64,000 bases of DNA. Source: Buxus sempervirens (taxonomy: Eukaryota; Streptophyta; Magnoliopsida; Buxales; Buxaceae). A program made the translations under genes and the position numbers. Below, one piece after another: positions 23,220-34,201 of this stretch. Each line of letters opens with the position of its first letter. Within the stretch, counting starts at the first letter, position 1. The stretch lies in NCBI GenBank assembly GCA_947561395.2, contig OX387182.1:43517949-43581948 (forward strand). The letters run 5' to 3'. The notes beneath the pieces were generated by a model. It saw only the letters and a list, made by a program, of their open reading frames with translations, had not been told where the DNA came from and did no database searches.

Positions 23220-24699
23220 ATGCTTGTAAGACCCTGATTTTTGGTGAGTTTATCCATTTATTTATTTATTCAGTTTGATATACATAAACTGTGTTTATCA
23301 GGTGTTTAGTGTGGTTTGAGGGCTTAGCCCATGCTCGTATGTATAGGCGTTATATAGCCGTTTTTCGGAAAAAAATTTAGTTATTATTGTATGATTATTA
23401 TTATATAGTGTCTACGTATTAATGTATGTCGATGCCGAATATGTAGGGTTCTAGTGGGCGAGCGCGCATCGGATCAAGGAAAAAGGGAAAGGCATCAAGC
23501 GGCGTATGTCTCGCGAGGTAAAAATACCCAAGGGGGAAAGTAGGGTTTGGGTTGTAGGAATACGCGTAACTTACGGAGGTAATCTTCGTTAGACTTAGAG
23601 CTGGGCGATTTGGCGACTGCGGCGGAAATGGCGATTGGAGTTATTCTCAGGAAGAGCAAGACTCGGAGGGACTACTAGAAGTTCATTCGAGTTGGATTTA
23701 TACGGGTTTTCTCTCTCGTGAGCAGAGAAACATTTCGGCTACCATTTCATCTTCGCGCATTCGGGATCGTGCTCGGCCGATTTTGGGAAAAGCTATCGTT
23801 CTGGGATTAAGCGCACACTGGTGAGTGGCATTGTTTTACAACCGAGGTTTCGGATTTATTCGTGTATTGGTTGAATGATTGCATGGTGTTGATTTGCATT
23901 GATTGAGGTTTTCTCGGTGTTCTGGGCAATAACAGTTACGGAGGGTTTTGTACAGTGAAATTGGGGATAACTGGGAAATTATGTAGATTAAATCCAAATT
24001 AGGTTTGGATGTGTCCTGGGAGTATTAGGAGGCTATATAAGTGGTTACAGACTGAAAAATTCCAGCCAGAGTTGGATTTCTGGGATTAACAGAGACCTGG
24101 GAATCGAAGTGGGCTACCGCCTACTTGGCGCCTACCTGGCGCCCACCTAGGAGGTGAGCGCCAAGAAAAGAAGACCCGGCGCCGAGCTAGCGCCCACCCC
24201 GCGCTTAGCTCGCGCCTACCTCAAATTCGAGCGCCTTTCTCCCGCTCTTCTCGCGCCCGTCTGGCGCCTAGCTCACGCCCACTCGACCACAAGTGAGCGC
24301 CAGCTTCAGTTAAACGAAAGGACTTATCGCCCACTTGGCGCCTACCTGGCGCCCACCTCAGGGAAGTGAGCGCCCAGTTGTTTTCGTGCAGAATCCTATA
24401 ATTTCGTAAAAGCAAGGGGGTTCTGGATACTAGAGGTTCTTCAACCACTTACCCAACTAATTGATTACGACATTAGAGGTAACAATTTTGCTGGTGAGAA
24501 CATTTGAGATAGATCCTAGTTTTAGTAAAAGCTTATGAAGTAGGTATGGAGAAATAATTCGAGGATGCTCGGGATGTTCACATACTAGGGCTTTATTTTA
24601 GTCCTCTTGAAATATGCATTGTTTGGTACCTGATTTGATTTATTGAACCCCGTTTTGATGGCAAGTTTTGAATGAGGTTGTAATTATTATTTATTTGAT

Positions 24700-24820
24700 T
24701 ACTTGTGTGAGTTGATGTTCTGGTTGGAACACTTGTGTGAGTTGATGTTCTAGTTGGAACACTTGTGTGAGTTGATGTTCTGGTTGGAACACTTGTGTGA
24801 GTTGATGTTCTGGTTGGAAC
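24700..24820 (+). repeat. 30-bp tandem repeat, four units
   Basis: Unit starts ACTTGTGTGAGTTGATGTTC. The 3' LTR has three units at about 31996-32085, so the number changed after or during insertion. Confidence 0.85.
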
Positions 24821-24975
24821 CACGGGTGATGTGTACTAATGTAGAGTTTTAAACAGTTAATTATCGGTTTGGGTTTAGCTTCCCATGGATCCTTGTTAAG
24901 CTTAGTAATGTGATGGTACGTTTTTGTTGGTGTAATTGCATGGCCACGTGTGTTGCCACGACCAGTGTAGAGCAG

Positions 24976-25096
24976 CCAGATACCCTGAGTAGGCCTGGTT
25001 GTCAGTGCCGATACCCGGAGTAGGCCGGCATTGGATGACGATACCCTGAGTAGGCCGTCATTTCAGAGTTTCCGATACCCTGAGTAGGCCGGAACT
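24976..25096 (+). repeat. Array of four hairpins with a constant 15-nt loop
   Basis: Loops ATACCCTGAGTAGGC (second copy has one change) at 24980-24994, 25011-25025, 25041-25055 and 25075-25089. Flanking arms are CCAG with CTGG, TGCCG with CGGCA, ATGACG with CGTCAT, and TTCCG with CGGAA. Every arm pair is complementary although the four stems differ. Repeat spacing is 30-34 bp. Same array in the 3' LTR at about 32250-32370 and, as related forms, in the LTRs at 11678, 50352, 54678 and 57057. Confidence 0.8.
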
Positions 25097-25644
25097 GTGT
25101 ACATGGAGGTGTGGAGTGTCTACTTGGCATGTAAATTAATCAATGTAACCATATGCATGGCATTGACCTGGTTTGAGTTGTTATCGAAATTTACGTTGTT
25201 ATTATCGTTGGTTATTTGTCGAAGCATGTCTTATAACTGTGTTAACTATTTTGTGCATGCATGTGTCACTCGCTGGGATATTCGTATCTCATTCCCTCGT
25301 TGTTACTTGTTTTTCAGATATTCGTGGTGAGGTGCCTACGGGGGTAGATCCGGCTGATACTTATAGGGAGGAGGATTATTACTACCGACCTTAGTCCAGC
25401 AGGTTGTTTGGTCTTAAACTGTTAAGTTGAATTTTGAGGATTGTAATAAGATAGTAAACTTGGGACTATTTGATGTATTTGATGATTTCATAACTTGCCT
25501 GGATAGAAATGTTGAATTGTGCACTCTGATGTGATATAAAATGTGGGTGATTATCCAGCGATCACCATTATTGAGATCCTTAACTAACCCCTAGGAGACG
25601 TGTTATATCTTTAATGAAGAACACGGATCCGGGGCGTTACAGAG

Positions 25645-25657
25645 ATGGTATCAGAGA
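25645..25657 (+). other. tRNA-Met primer-binding site
   Basis: TGGTATCAGAGAC, three bases after the 5' LTR; the usual start of a plant LTR-retrotransposon primer site. Confidence 0.85.
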
Positions 25658-25796
25658 CCTTAAAGCTGGAATTAGAGATTCCTAGGTAGTACGACCTTAG
25701 GAGACCAGGGGAAATTACTGTGTGTACGCTAGGGTGAACCATGAGGTATAGAAGAGAGCTCTTAACTAATATGGTGTTTGTTGATTTCAGGAAATC

Positions 25797-28700
25797 ATGG
25801 CTGGCAGAGGCCGAGGCCGACCCCCGAGAGCTCGGGAGGAGGATATACCGCAGGAGCAGCCCCCTGCACCTCCACGAGGAGCTCCACCTGCCGTTGAGGA
25901 TATCTGGGCTGCAGTTGGCTCCCTTGCCAACCTCCTTGCCTTGGAGAGGGAGGAAAGGATGAGTCACACGGGAAATGGAAATCGGAATGGCCACAGGAAT
26001 GGTCAGGGAGCAGATGTAGAGCAGCAGTGAAGAGGAGATGAGTTGTCCTTGAGGGACATTGATCAGTTTCGGAAGTTGACCGCCCCACCCTTCCATGGAG
26101 TTCCCGATCCCTTGGAGGCAGAGAGCTGGGTGGCCAGGGTTGAGCATATGTTTGATACCATGGACTGCCCAGAGGACCGGAAGGTGCGATTAGCCACTTT
26201 CACACTAGAGGGCGAGGCCCAACACTGGTGGCAGTCTTTGAGGAGGCGGACAGCAGAGGGGATCCAGATGACATGGGATCAGTTTAGGCAGGTTTTCTAC
26301 GAGCAGTATTTCTCAGCTGAGGTGAAGCTACAGAAGGAGAGAGAGTTTATGGACATCTCTCAGGGTTCTTTGACCGTGGCGCAGTATGAGTCCCGATTCG
26401 CGGTACTTTCTTGATTTGCGCACCACATCATCCACGATGAGCAGAGACGCACTCAGCACTTCGAGAGGGGGTTGAGGGCCGATATCAGGCGTATGGTCTC
26501 AGTATTGATGTGCACTAGGTATTCTGACCTAGTCGGGAGAGCACTACGAGTTGAGAGGGAGATCCGCGATTCAGGACCAGAGCAGAGCAGAGGGAGAGTG
26601 CAGCCTAGCGTTCCAGAGCCACGAAGGATGCCTGACAGGGACAAAAGGCCGAGGCTTGATACTGGAGGTTCTGGGTCTTATGGAGAGAGAGATAGGAGGA
26701 GTTATGGAGGCTGTTTTAGCTGTGGCAGATTCCATATTCCGGGTCCCTGTGTAGCACCACCCGGAACCTGTTTCAGATGTGGTCAGCACGGTCACCGCGT
26801 GGCAGGATGCCCACACCCGGCCTCGTACCAGCTGCTTAGGACCGTTAACACAGTTCCGGGGGACAACCGGTCAGATACTGCTCCCCGATTCCAGTATCCC
26901 AGACCGGCACCAGCATTACCAGCACCACTGAGATTGCAGGGTCAGAGTAGCGGCGGACATCAAGGCAGGCAGGCACCTCAGGGGCAGCATGCACCACCTA
27001 TGCGCCCACAGCAGCAGCAGACGAGAGTGTATGCTGTGGCAGCCCATGAGGAGGAGGCAGAGAGGGGACTTACAGAGGAGGCTCGGGAGGAGGAGCCGAG
27101 CGCACCCCAGCTTGTCGGAGGTATTCTTTTTATACATGGTAGATCGGCCATATGTTTGTTTGATTCGGGTGCCTCTAGATCTTTTATTGCTCCACCTTGT
27201 GCGTTTCGTATTGGTTTGATTCCTGCCACACTTGAGTCTGAGTTGCTTGTACACACACCATTGGGGGAGACAACTAGAGTACAAACTGTGTTTAGAGACT
27301 GCATGATCCGACTAGGTTCCTTAGAGTTGCTAGGGGACTTAGTGGAGTTGAGCTTTGGGGAGTTTGATGTGATTTTGGGCATTGATTGGCTGTTTAGGCA
27401 TCATGTGAATATAGATTGCCATCGGGGTACTGTTATGGTATGTCGGCCCGATCAGCCTATACACTGTTTCCGATGTGATGGACTAAGAGCACGGATCAGT
27501 TTGGTTGCTTCCATTGAAGTTGAGGAGGCAGAGTCTGGGGCACCTAGTCTCTCTAGTGTGCCTGTGGCATTAGAGTTTGAGGACCTTTTTCCTGAGGACT
27601 TGCCGGGCTTACCGCCATCTAGAGAGGTTGAGTTCAGTATACGACTCTTACCTGGTACGGCGCCGGTGTCCAAGCCTCCATACCGAATGTCACAACCTGA
27701 GAACCAAGAAATGAAGAAGCAGTTAGAGGAACTAGAAGCAAAGGGTTTTATTAGGCCCAGTGTGTCACCATGGGGTGCACCAGTCCTGTTTGTCCAAAAG
27801 AAGGACGGGTCGATGCGGATGTGTATAGATTACCGCCAGTTGAACCAGGTCACCATTAAGAATAAGTATCCTTTGCCTCGGATCGACGATTTGTTCGATC
27901 AATTGAGGGGAGCGTCATGGTTTTCTAAGATTGACCTCAGATCGGGATACCATCAGTTGAGAGTAGCGCCTGATGATATAGAGAAGACGGCCTTCCGCAC
28001 CCGATATGGGCATTATGAGTTTCTGGTTATGCCATTTGGGCTGACTAATGCCCCGGCTGTCTTCATGAATCTTATGAATCGTGTATTTCACCCTTACCTG
28101 GACAGTTTCGTGGTCGTGTTTATTGACGATATTTTGGTGTATTCCCAGAGTAGAGAGGATCACATGCAGCACCTCAGGGCAGTGCTACAGACATTGAGAG
28201 AGCACCGACTGTATGCAAAATTCAGTAAATGTCAGTTCTGGTTGAGGGAGGTGAGTTTCTTAGGGCAAGTGATTTCTGGGAATGGTATAGCAGTGGATCC
28301 AGCTAAAGTGCAGGCTGTTGCAGAGTGGCCTAGACCTTCATCTGTGACAGAGATTCGGAGTTTCTTGGGGATGGCTGGGTATTACAGGAGATTCATAGAA
28401 AATTTCTCACGAGTGGCATCACCTTTATCCAATCTCACTAAAAAGGCAGTGAAGTTTGAATGGAGTGAGAAGTGTGAGACCAGTTTTCAGGATTTGAAGG
28501 GTAAACTGTCTACAGCTCCAGTTCTGATTGTTCCATCAGTGAGTGAAGGATTTTCTATATATTGTGATGCTTCACGAGTGGGGCTGGGCTGTGTTTTGAT
28601 GCAGCAGAGGCGAGTAGTAGCGTATGCTTCGAGATTACTACGTCCCCATGAGAAGAATTATCCTACCCATGATCTGGAATTGGCAACGATCGTGTTTGCA

Positions 28701-30479
28701 CTCAAGTTATGGAGGCATTATCTGATGGGAGCTTCATTTGAGATATTCTCAGATCACAAAAGCTTGAGGTATATATTTTCTCAGAGGGAGTTGAATATGA
28801 GACAAAGGAGATGGATGGACCTCCTAAAGGACTATGATTTTACCCTTCATTACCACCCTGGTAAAGCTAATGTAGTGGTAGATGCTCTGAGCCGTAGGAG
28901 CGTTTCCCAAGGGGAGGTGGCCACATTAGCTAGCTTTATGGTTAGCCAGTGCACTCTAGTTGATACAGTGGTAGACTGGCCAGGAGAGTTCAGCACCCAC
29001 GGTCATGGGTTGATCTTGTCACGAGTTCAGGTGGAGCCTGAGTTGATACAGCAGATTCGTGATAGGCAGTTGACTGATGCGGAGTTGACACGTACCCGAG
29101 AGTTAGTATCCAAGGGGGATGAAGCAGCTAGAGACTTCGAGATCAGGGATGGACTGCTAAAGTTTAAGGGTCGTATTTGTGTTCCAAATGACGAGGAGAT
29201 CAAAGGAGTGATACTTGATGAGAGTCACAGGTCTAAATATGCAGTTCACCCGGGGGGCACCAAGATGTATCGGAATTTGAAGGGGGTATATTGGTGGTCG
29301 GGTATGAAGAAAGACATTGCGGGATTTGTAGCTAAGTGTCTCATATGTCAGCAAGTAAAAGCAGAACATCGTAGACCTCCAAGATTGATGAGACCGCTAC
29401 CGGTGCCTGAGTGGAAATGGGAGCATATCACAATGGACTTTGTGAATGGGTTACCACCTACAGCTAAGAATCACAATGGCATATGGGTAATTGTCGATAG
29501 GTTGACCAAATCCGCTCATTTCTTGCCTTATTCGACTACTCAAAATCTAGCATCATTGGTTGAATTATATACACGGGAGATAGTCAGGTTACATGGGGTC
29601 CCAGTGTCTATTGTGTCAGATAGGGATTCCCGGTTCACATCTCACTTTTGGCAGTGTTTCCAAGAGGCCATGGGTACCCAGCTGAGTTTCAGTACTAGTT
29701 TCCACCCACAGATCGATGGACAATCCGAAAGGACTATCCAGACTTTAGAAGATATGTTAAGGTGTTGTGTTTTGGATTGGGGTGGCGGCTGGAGTAAGTA
29801 TTTGCATCTGGTGGAATTCGCCTACAATAATAGCTATCAAGCTAGCATCCAGATGGCACCGTATGAGGCTTTGTATGGTAGAACATGTAGATCACCAGTA
29901 TGTTGGGTTGAGATTGGGGAGAAACAGTATTTTGGGCCATAAATCATTCAAGACAGTATGGAAAAAGTAAAACTCATCAGACAGTGGATATTAACTGCAC
30001 AAAGCCGTCAGAAAAGTTATGCAGATACTAGACGTCGAGAATTGAGATTCGAAGTGGGAGATATGGTCTTTTTGAAAGTTTCACCATCCAAGGGAATTAG
30101 GAGATTTGGGAAGAAAGGAAAACTATCACCCCGGTTTATTGGTCCATATGAGATAGTGAAAGAAATTAACCCAGCAGCATATCGGTTGGCTTTACCGGGC
30201 CACTTGGAAGGGGTGCATGACGTGTTTCACATTTCCATGCTACGAAAGTACATATCTGATCCTAGTCATGTGATAGATTCCGAGCCTTTAGCGATTCGGG
30301 AGGATTTGTCGTATGAAGAAAAGCCAGTGCAGATTTTGGATCGACGTGAGCAGATCCTTCGCACCAAGGTTATACCTTTGGTGAAAGTGTTGTGGCAAAA
30401 CCATTCCACTGAGGAATGCACTTGGGAAAGCGAGGAAGAGATGAAGAAGAAGTATCCAGAATTAATTGTTCCTTCTTGA
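25797..30479 (+). mobile_element. Internal gag-pol region of the Tekay-like element (broken)
   Basis: Gag starts MAGRGRGRPPRAREE at 25797. The gag core is at about 26040-26410 (FHGVPDPLEAESWVARVEHM). Two CCHC zinc knuckles lie at about 26710-26815 ([14 protein letters not shown]) and the aspartic protease around 27165 ([11 protein letters not shown]). RT spans about 27690-28250 with [10 protein letters not shown] near 28115. RNase H is at about 28545-28900 ([20 protein letters not shown]). The integrase zinc-binding part and DDE core lie at about 29160-29900 ([10 protein letters not shown] near 29435). A C-terminal chromodomain-like tail is at about 30330-30470 (KVLWQNHSTEECTWE). All expected domains are present and in order; the reading is interrupted about three times. 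Confidence 0.92.
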
Positions 30480-30506
30480 AGTAAATTTCGAGGACGAAAT
30501 TTTTGT

Positions 30507-30518
30507 AGGAGGGGAGGA
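30507..30518 (+). other. Polypurine tract
   Basis: AGGAGGGGAGGA directly before the 3' LTR; the standard plus-strand primer of LTR elements. Confidence 0.8.
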
Positions 30519-32914
30519 TGTAAGACCCTGATTTTTGGTGAGTTTATCCATTTATTTATTTATTCAGTTTGATATACATAAACTGTGTTTATCAGGTGTT
30601 TAGTGTGGTTTGAGGGCTTAGCCCATGCTCGTATGTACAGGCATTATATAGCCGTTTTTCGGAAAAAAATTTAGTTATTATTGTATGATTATTATTATAT
30701 AGTGTCTACGTATTAATGTATGTCGATGCCGAATATGTAGGGTTCTAGTGGGCGAGCGCGCATCGGATCAAGGAAAAAGGGAAAGGCATCAAGCGGCGTA
30801 TGTCTCGTGAGGTAAAAATACCCAAGGGGGAAAGTAGGGTTTGGGTTGTAGGAATACGTGTAACTTACGGAGGTAATCTTCGTTAGACTTAGAGCTGGGC
30901 GATTTGGCGACTGCGGCGGAAATGGCGATTGGAGTTATTCTCAAGAAGAGCAAGACTCGGAGGGACTACTAGAAGTTCATTCGAGTTGGATTTATGCGGG
31001 TTTTCTCTCTCGTGAGCAGAGAAACATTTCGGCTACCATTTCATCTTCGCGCATTCGGGATCGTGCTCGGCCGATTTTGGGAAAAGCTATCGTTCTGGGA
31101 TTAATCGCACACTGGTGAGTGGCATTGTTTTACAACCGAGGTTTCGGATTTATTCGTGTATTGGTTGAATGATTGCATGGTGTTGATTTGCATTGATTGA
31201 GGTTTTCTCGGTGTTCTGGGCAATAACAGTTACGGAGGGTTTTGTACAGTGAAATTGGGGATAATTGGGAAATCATGTAGATTAAATCCAAATTAGGTTT
31301 GGATGTGTCCTGGGAGTATTAGGAGGCTATATAAGTGGTTACAGACTGAAAAATTCCAGCCAGAGTTGGATTTCTGGGATTAACAGAGACCTGGGAATCG
31401 AAGTGGGCTACCGCCTACTTGGCGCCTACCTGGCGCCCACCTAGGAGGTGAGCGCCAAGAAAAGAAGACCCGGCGCCGAGTTAGCGCCCACCCCGCGCTT
31501 AGCTCGCGCCTACCTCAAATTCGAGCGCCTTTCTCCCGCTCTTCTCGCGCCCATCTGGCGCCTAGCTCACGCCCACTCGACCACGAGTGAGCGCCAGCTT
31601 CAGTTAAACGAAAGGACTTACCGCCCACTTGGCGCCTACCTGGCGCCCACCTCAGGGAAGTGAGCGCCTAGTTGTTTTCGTGCAGAATCCTATAATTTCG
31701 TAAAAGCAAGGGGGTTCTGGATACTAGAGGTTCTTCAACCACTTACCCAACTAATTGATTACGACATTAGAGGTAACAATTTTGCTGGTGAGAACATTTG
31801 AGATAGATCCTAGTTTTAGTAAAAGCTTATGAAGTAGGTATGGAGAAATTATTCGAGGATGCTCGGGATGTTCACATACTAGGGCTTTATTTTAGTCCTC
31901 TTGAAATATGCATTGTTTGGTACCTGATTTGATGTATTGAACCCCGTTTTGATGGCAAGTTTTTAATGAGGTTGTAATTATTATTTATTTGATTACTTGT
32001 GTGAGTTGATGTTCTGGTTGGAACACTTGTGTGAGTTGATGTTCTGGTTGGAACACTTGTGTGAGTTGATGTTCTGGCTTGGAACCACGGGTGATGTGTA
32101 CTAATGTAGAGTTTTAAACAGTTAATTATCGGTTTGGGTTTAGCTTCCCATGGATCCTTGTTAAGCTTAGTAATGTGATGGTATGTTTTTGTTGGTGTAA
32201 TTGCATGGCCACGTGTGTTGCCACGAGTCCACGACCAGTGTAGAGCAGCCAGATACGCTGAGTAGGCCTGGTTGTCAGTGCCGATACCCGGAGTAGGCCG
32301 GCATTGGATGACGATACCCTGAGTAGGCCGTCATTTCAGAGTTTCCGATACCCTAAGTAGGCCGGAACTGTGTACATGGAGGTGTGGAGTGTCTACTTGG
32401 CATGTAAATTAATCAATATAACCATATGCATGGCATTGACCTGGTTTGAGTTGTTATCGAAATTTACGTTGTTATTATCGTTGGTTATTTGTCGAAGCAT
32501 GTCTTATAACTGTGTTAACTATTTTGTGCATGCATGTGTCACTCGCTGGGATATTCGTATCTCATTCCCTCGTTGTTACTTGTTTTTCAGATATTCGTGG
32601 TGAGGTGCCTACGGGGGTAGATCCGGCTGATACTTATAGGGAGGAGGATTATTACTACCGACCTTAGTCCAGCAGGTTGTTTGGTCTTAAACTGTTAAGT
32701 TGAATTTTGAGGATTGTAATAAGATAGTAAACTTGGGACTATTTGATGTATTTGATGATTTCATAACTTGCCTGGATAGAAATGTTGAATTGTGCACTCT
32801 GATGTGATATAAAATGTGGGTGATTATCCAGCGATCACCATTATTGAGATCCTTAACTAACCCCTAGGAGACGTGTTATATCTTTAATGAAGAACACGGA
32901 TCCGGGGCGTTACA
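30519..32914 (+). repeat. 3' LTR of the Tekay-like element
   Basis: 2,396 bp, about 99% like the 5' LTR by eye. Differs by one fewer 30-bp unit, an 8-bp duplication (ACGAGTCC) near 32225, and about two dozen scattered substitutions, mostly transitions as expected of methylated repeats. Confidence 0.93.
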
Positions 32915-32919
32915 ATGCT

Positions 32920-33492
32920 CTATGGAAAGTGTTGAGGAGATGATTTGAGCAGTTGTATAACAGTCCTTGGATCACCGTCAAGAATTACACTTCCGTGTCC
33001 AATGCCAATGCCAGTTTTGTTGCTTCCAATGCAGCCCATGCTTCAACTGGTATTGTCGAACCACTTCCTAGTTCCAAAAAAAAAAACCACCTGAGAAATT
33101 TCCATTGCTGTCTCGACATACTCCACCTATTGCAGCTTTTTTACACGATGATTTGAACGCTCCATCAAAGTTGATTTTAGCAAATGGGTGTTCTGGACAT
33201 GACCAAGCCACTTGTTTGTAAATTGTTCTAATATTCAATAGACTCTTCATTTCCTTTAGCAGTTGACTATCTCTTTGAAGCTTTTCAACGTATTTGTAGG
33301 TGTCTTCAATTGAAGGTGTTTTCCCTTCAAATATGACTGCGTTCCTCATTCTCCAAATGCCCCAGCCAACATTTGCCACACCTGCTAGAAAATCACTGTT
33401 AGTAAAGTTATGTGATTGAAACATGATTTTTGTTAAATGTATAAACCATTGGTTGAATGAAGTTTGGGGGCCAAAAGATTGAGCTGTTGTAG
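32920..33492 (-). pseudogene. LINE piece: RNase H, first part
   Basis: WGIWRMRNAVIFEGKTPSI, then KINFDGAFKSS and GGVCRDSNGNFSGG, the first catalytic Asp region of a plant LINE RNase H. Continues at 23219 after the Tekay insertion. Confidence 0.8.
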
Positions 33493-33497
33493 AACTG

Positions 33498-34142
33498 GAT
33501 TTTCCTAATATAACAAATAAATAAATAAGTAAATAAGTATTGAACATTAGATGAGATTTGGAAGTGTAAATAAATTTTAAAAGGAAAATAGAAGAGAATA
33601 TGTAGAATTAATATTTAGGATTTAAATTTCAAATTATGATAAAAAATAATAAGAAGAATAGAATTTGGAGAATTGTAGAGAAATTCAATGATTGAGTGTG
33701 GAAATTAAAGAAAGGGCATTTTGGTCATTTCTAATTAGTCAAATCCATGAAAACAATAAAATAATTAATTACTAGACTTGGAAACTTAATTAGACCATAT
33801 TTGGGTTTAGTTGAATTTAAATAATAAATTTAAGGGTTAAAAGAAGGAAAAAGGGGCTAATTGTAATTATGCTTATTTAGGAGTTTTAATTTTAGTAATA
33901 TGGGAGATAATAAAGTGTTTAGCTAAAATTTAAAAAAAATAGGATGATAAATAGCACGAAAATTAATAACTTAGGGTTTTTAATTCTAGAGGATTTAGGA
34001 AATAAGAATAAAAGGGAGAATTAAGGAAAGAGGTGCAAGTGGGAAGGTTGGTTATTATCCAAATTTAATTAGGATTTCTAATTAGGTGAATCTATAAAAG
34101 AGAGAATTATAGGAGGATTTGGGTTTCTCAATGTTCTAAACA

Positions 34143-34201
<59 letters not shown>

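Larger units (their letters stand above)
23225..25641 (+). repeat. 5' LTR of the Tekay-like element
   Basis: 2,417 bp, TGTAAGACCC to GGGGCGTTACA. TATA candidates lie at 23351-23356 and 24033-24040. Also seen are a donor-like GTGAGTGGCA at 23821, a GC-rich block of GCGCC repeats at 24105-24375, four 30-bp tandem units at about 24700-24820, the hairpin array at 24976-25096, and a pyrimidine stretch ending TTTTTCAG near 25318. Confidence 0.93.
23225..32914 (+). mobile_element. Ty3/Gypsy chromovirus (Tekay/Del-like), nearly whole
   Basis: LTRs at 23225-25641 and 30519-32914, both TG...CA, with perfect target duplications ATGCT at 23220-23224 and 32915-32919. A tRNA-Met primer site follows the 5' LTR and a purine tract precedes the 3' LTR. 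The order gag, protease, RT, RNase H, integrase, chromodomain-like tail is that of plant chromoviruses; RT wording such as [20 protein letters not shown] and the long LTRs point to Tekay/Del. By eye the two LTRs differ at roughly 1% of positions plus two indels, so it is recent (below about 1 My with common plant rates). It looks structurally whole, but the coding region has about three breaks, so it is not autonomous as it stands. Confidence 0.93.

Noticed and set aside
24154-24448. ORFs in the GC-rich block of the LTR (also at 31448)
   Set aside because: Open because of GCGCC repeats and lack of AT; repeated in both LTRs, with no protein likeness.
24700-25100. CRISPR-like look of regularly spaced repeats in the LTRs
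   Set aside because: The 30-bp units are head-to-tail without unique spacers, and the hairpin arrays lie in LTRs of a plant genome; no cas genes.
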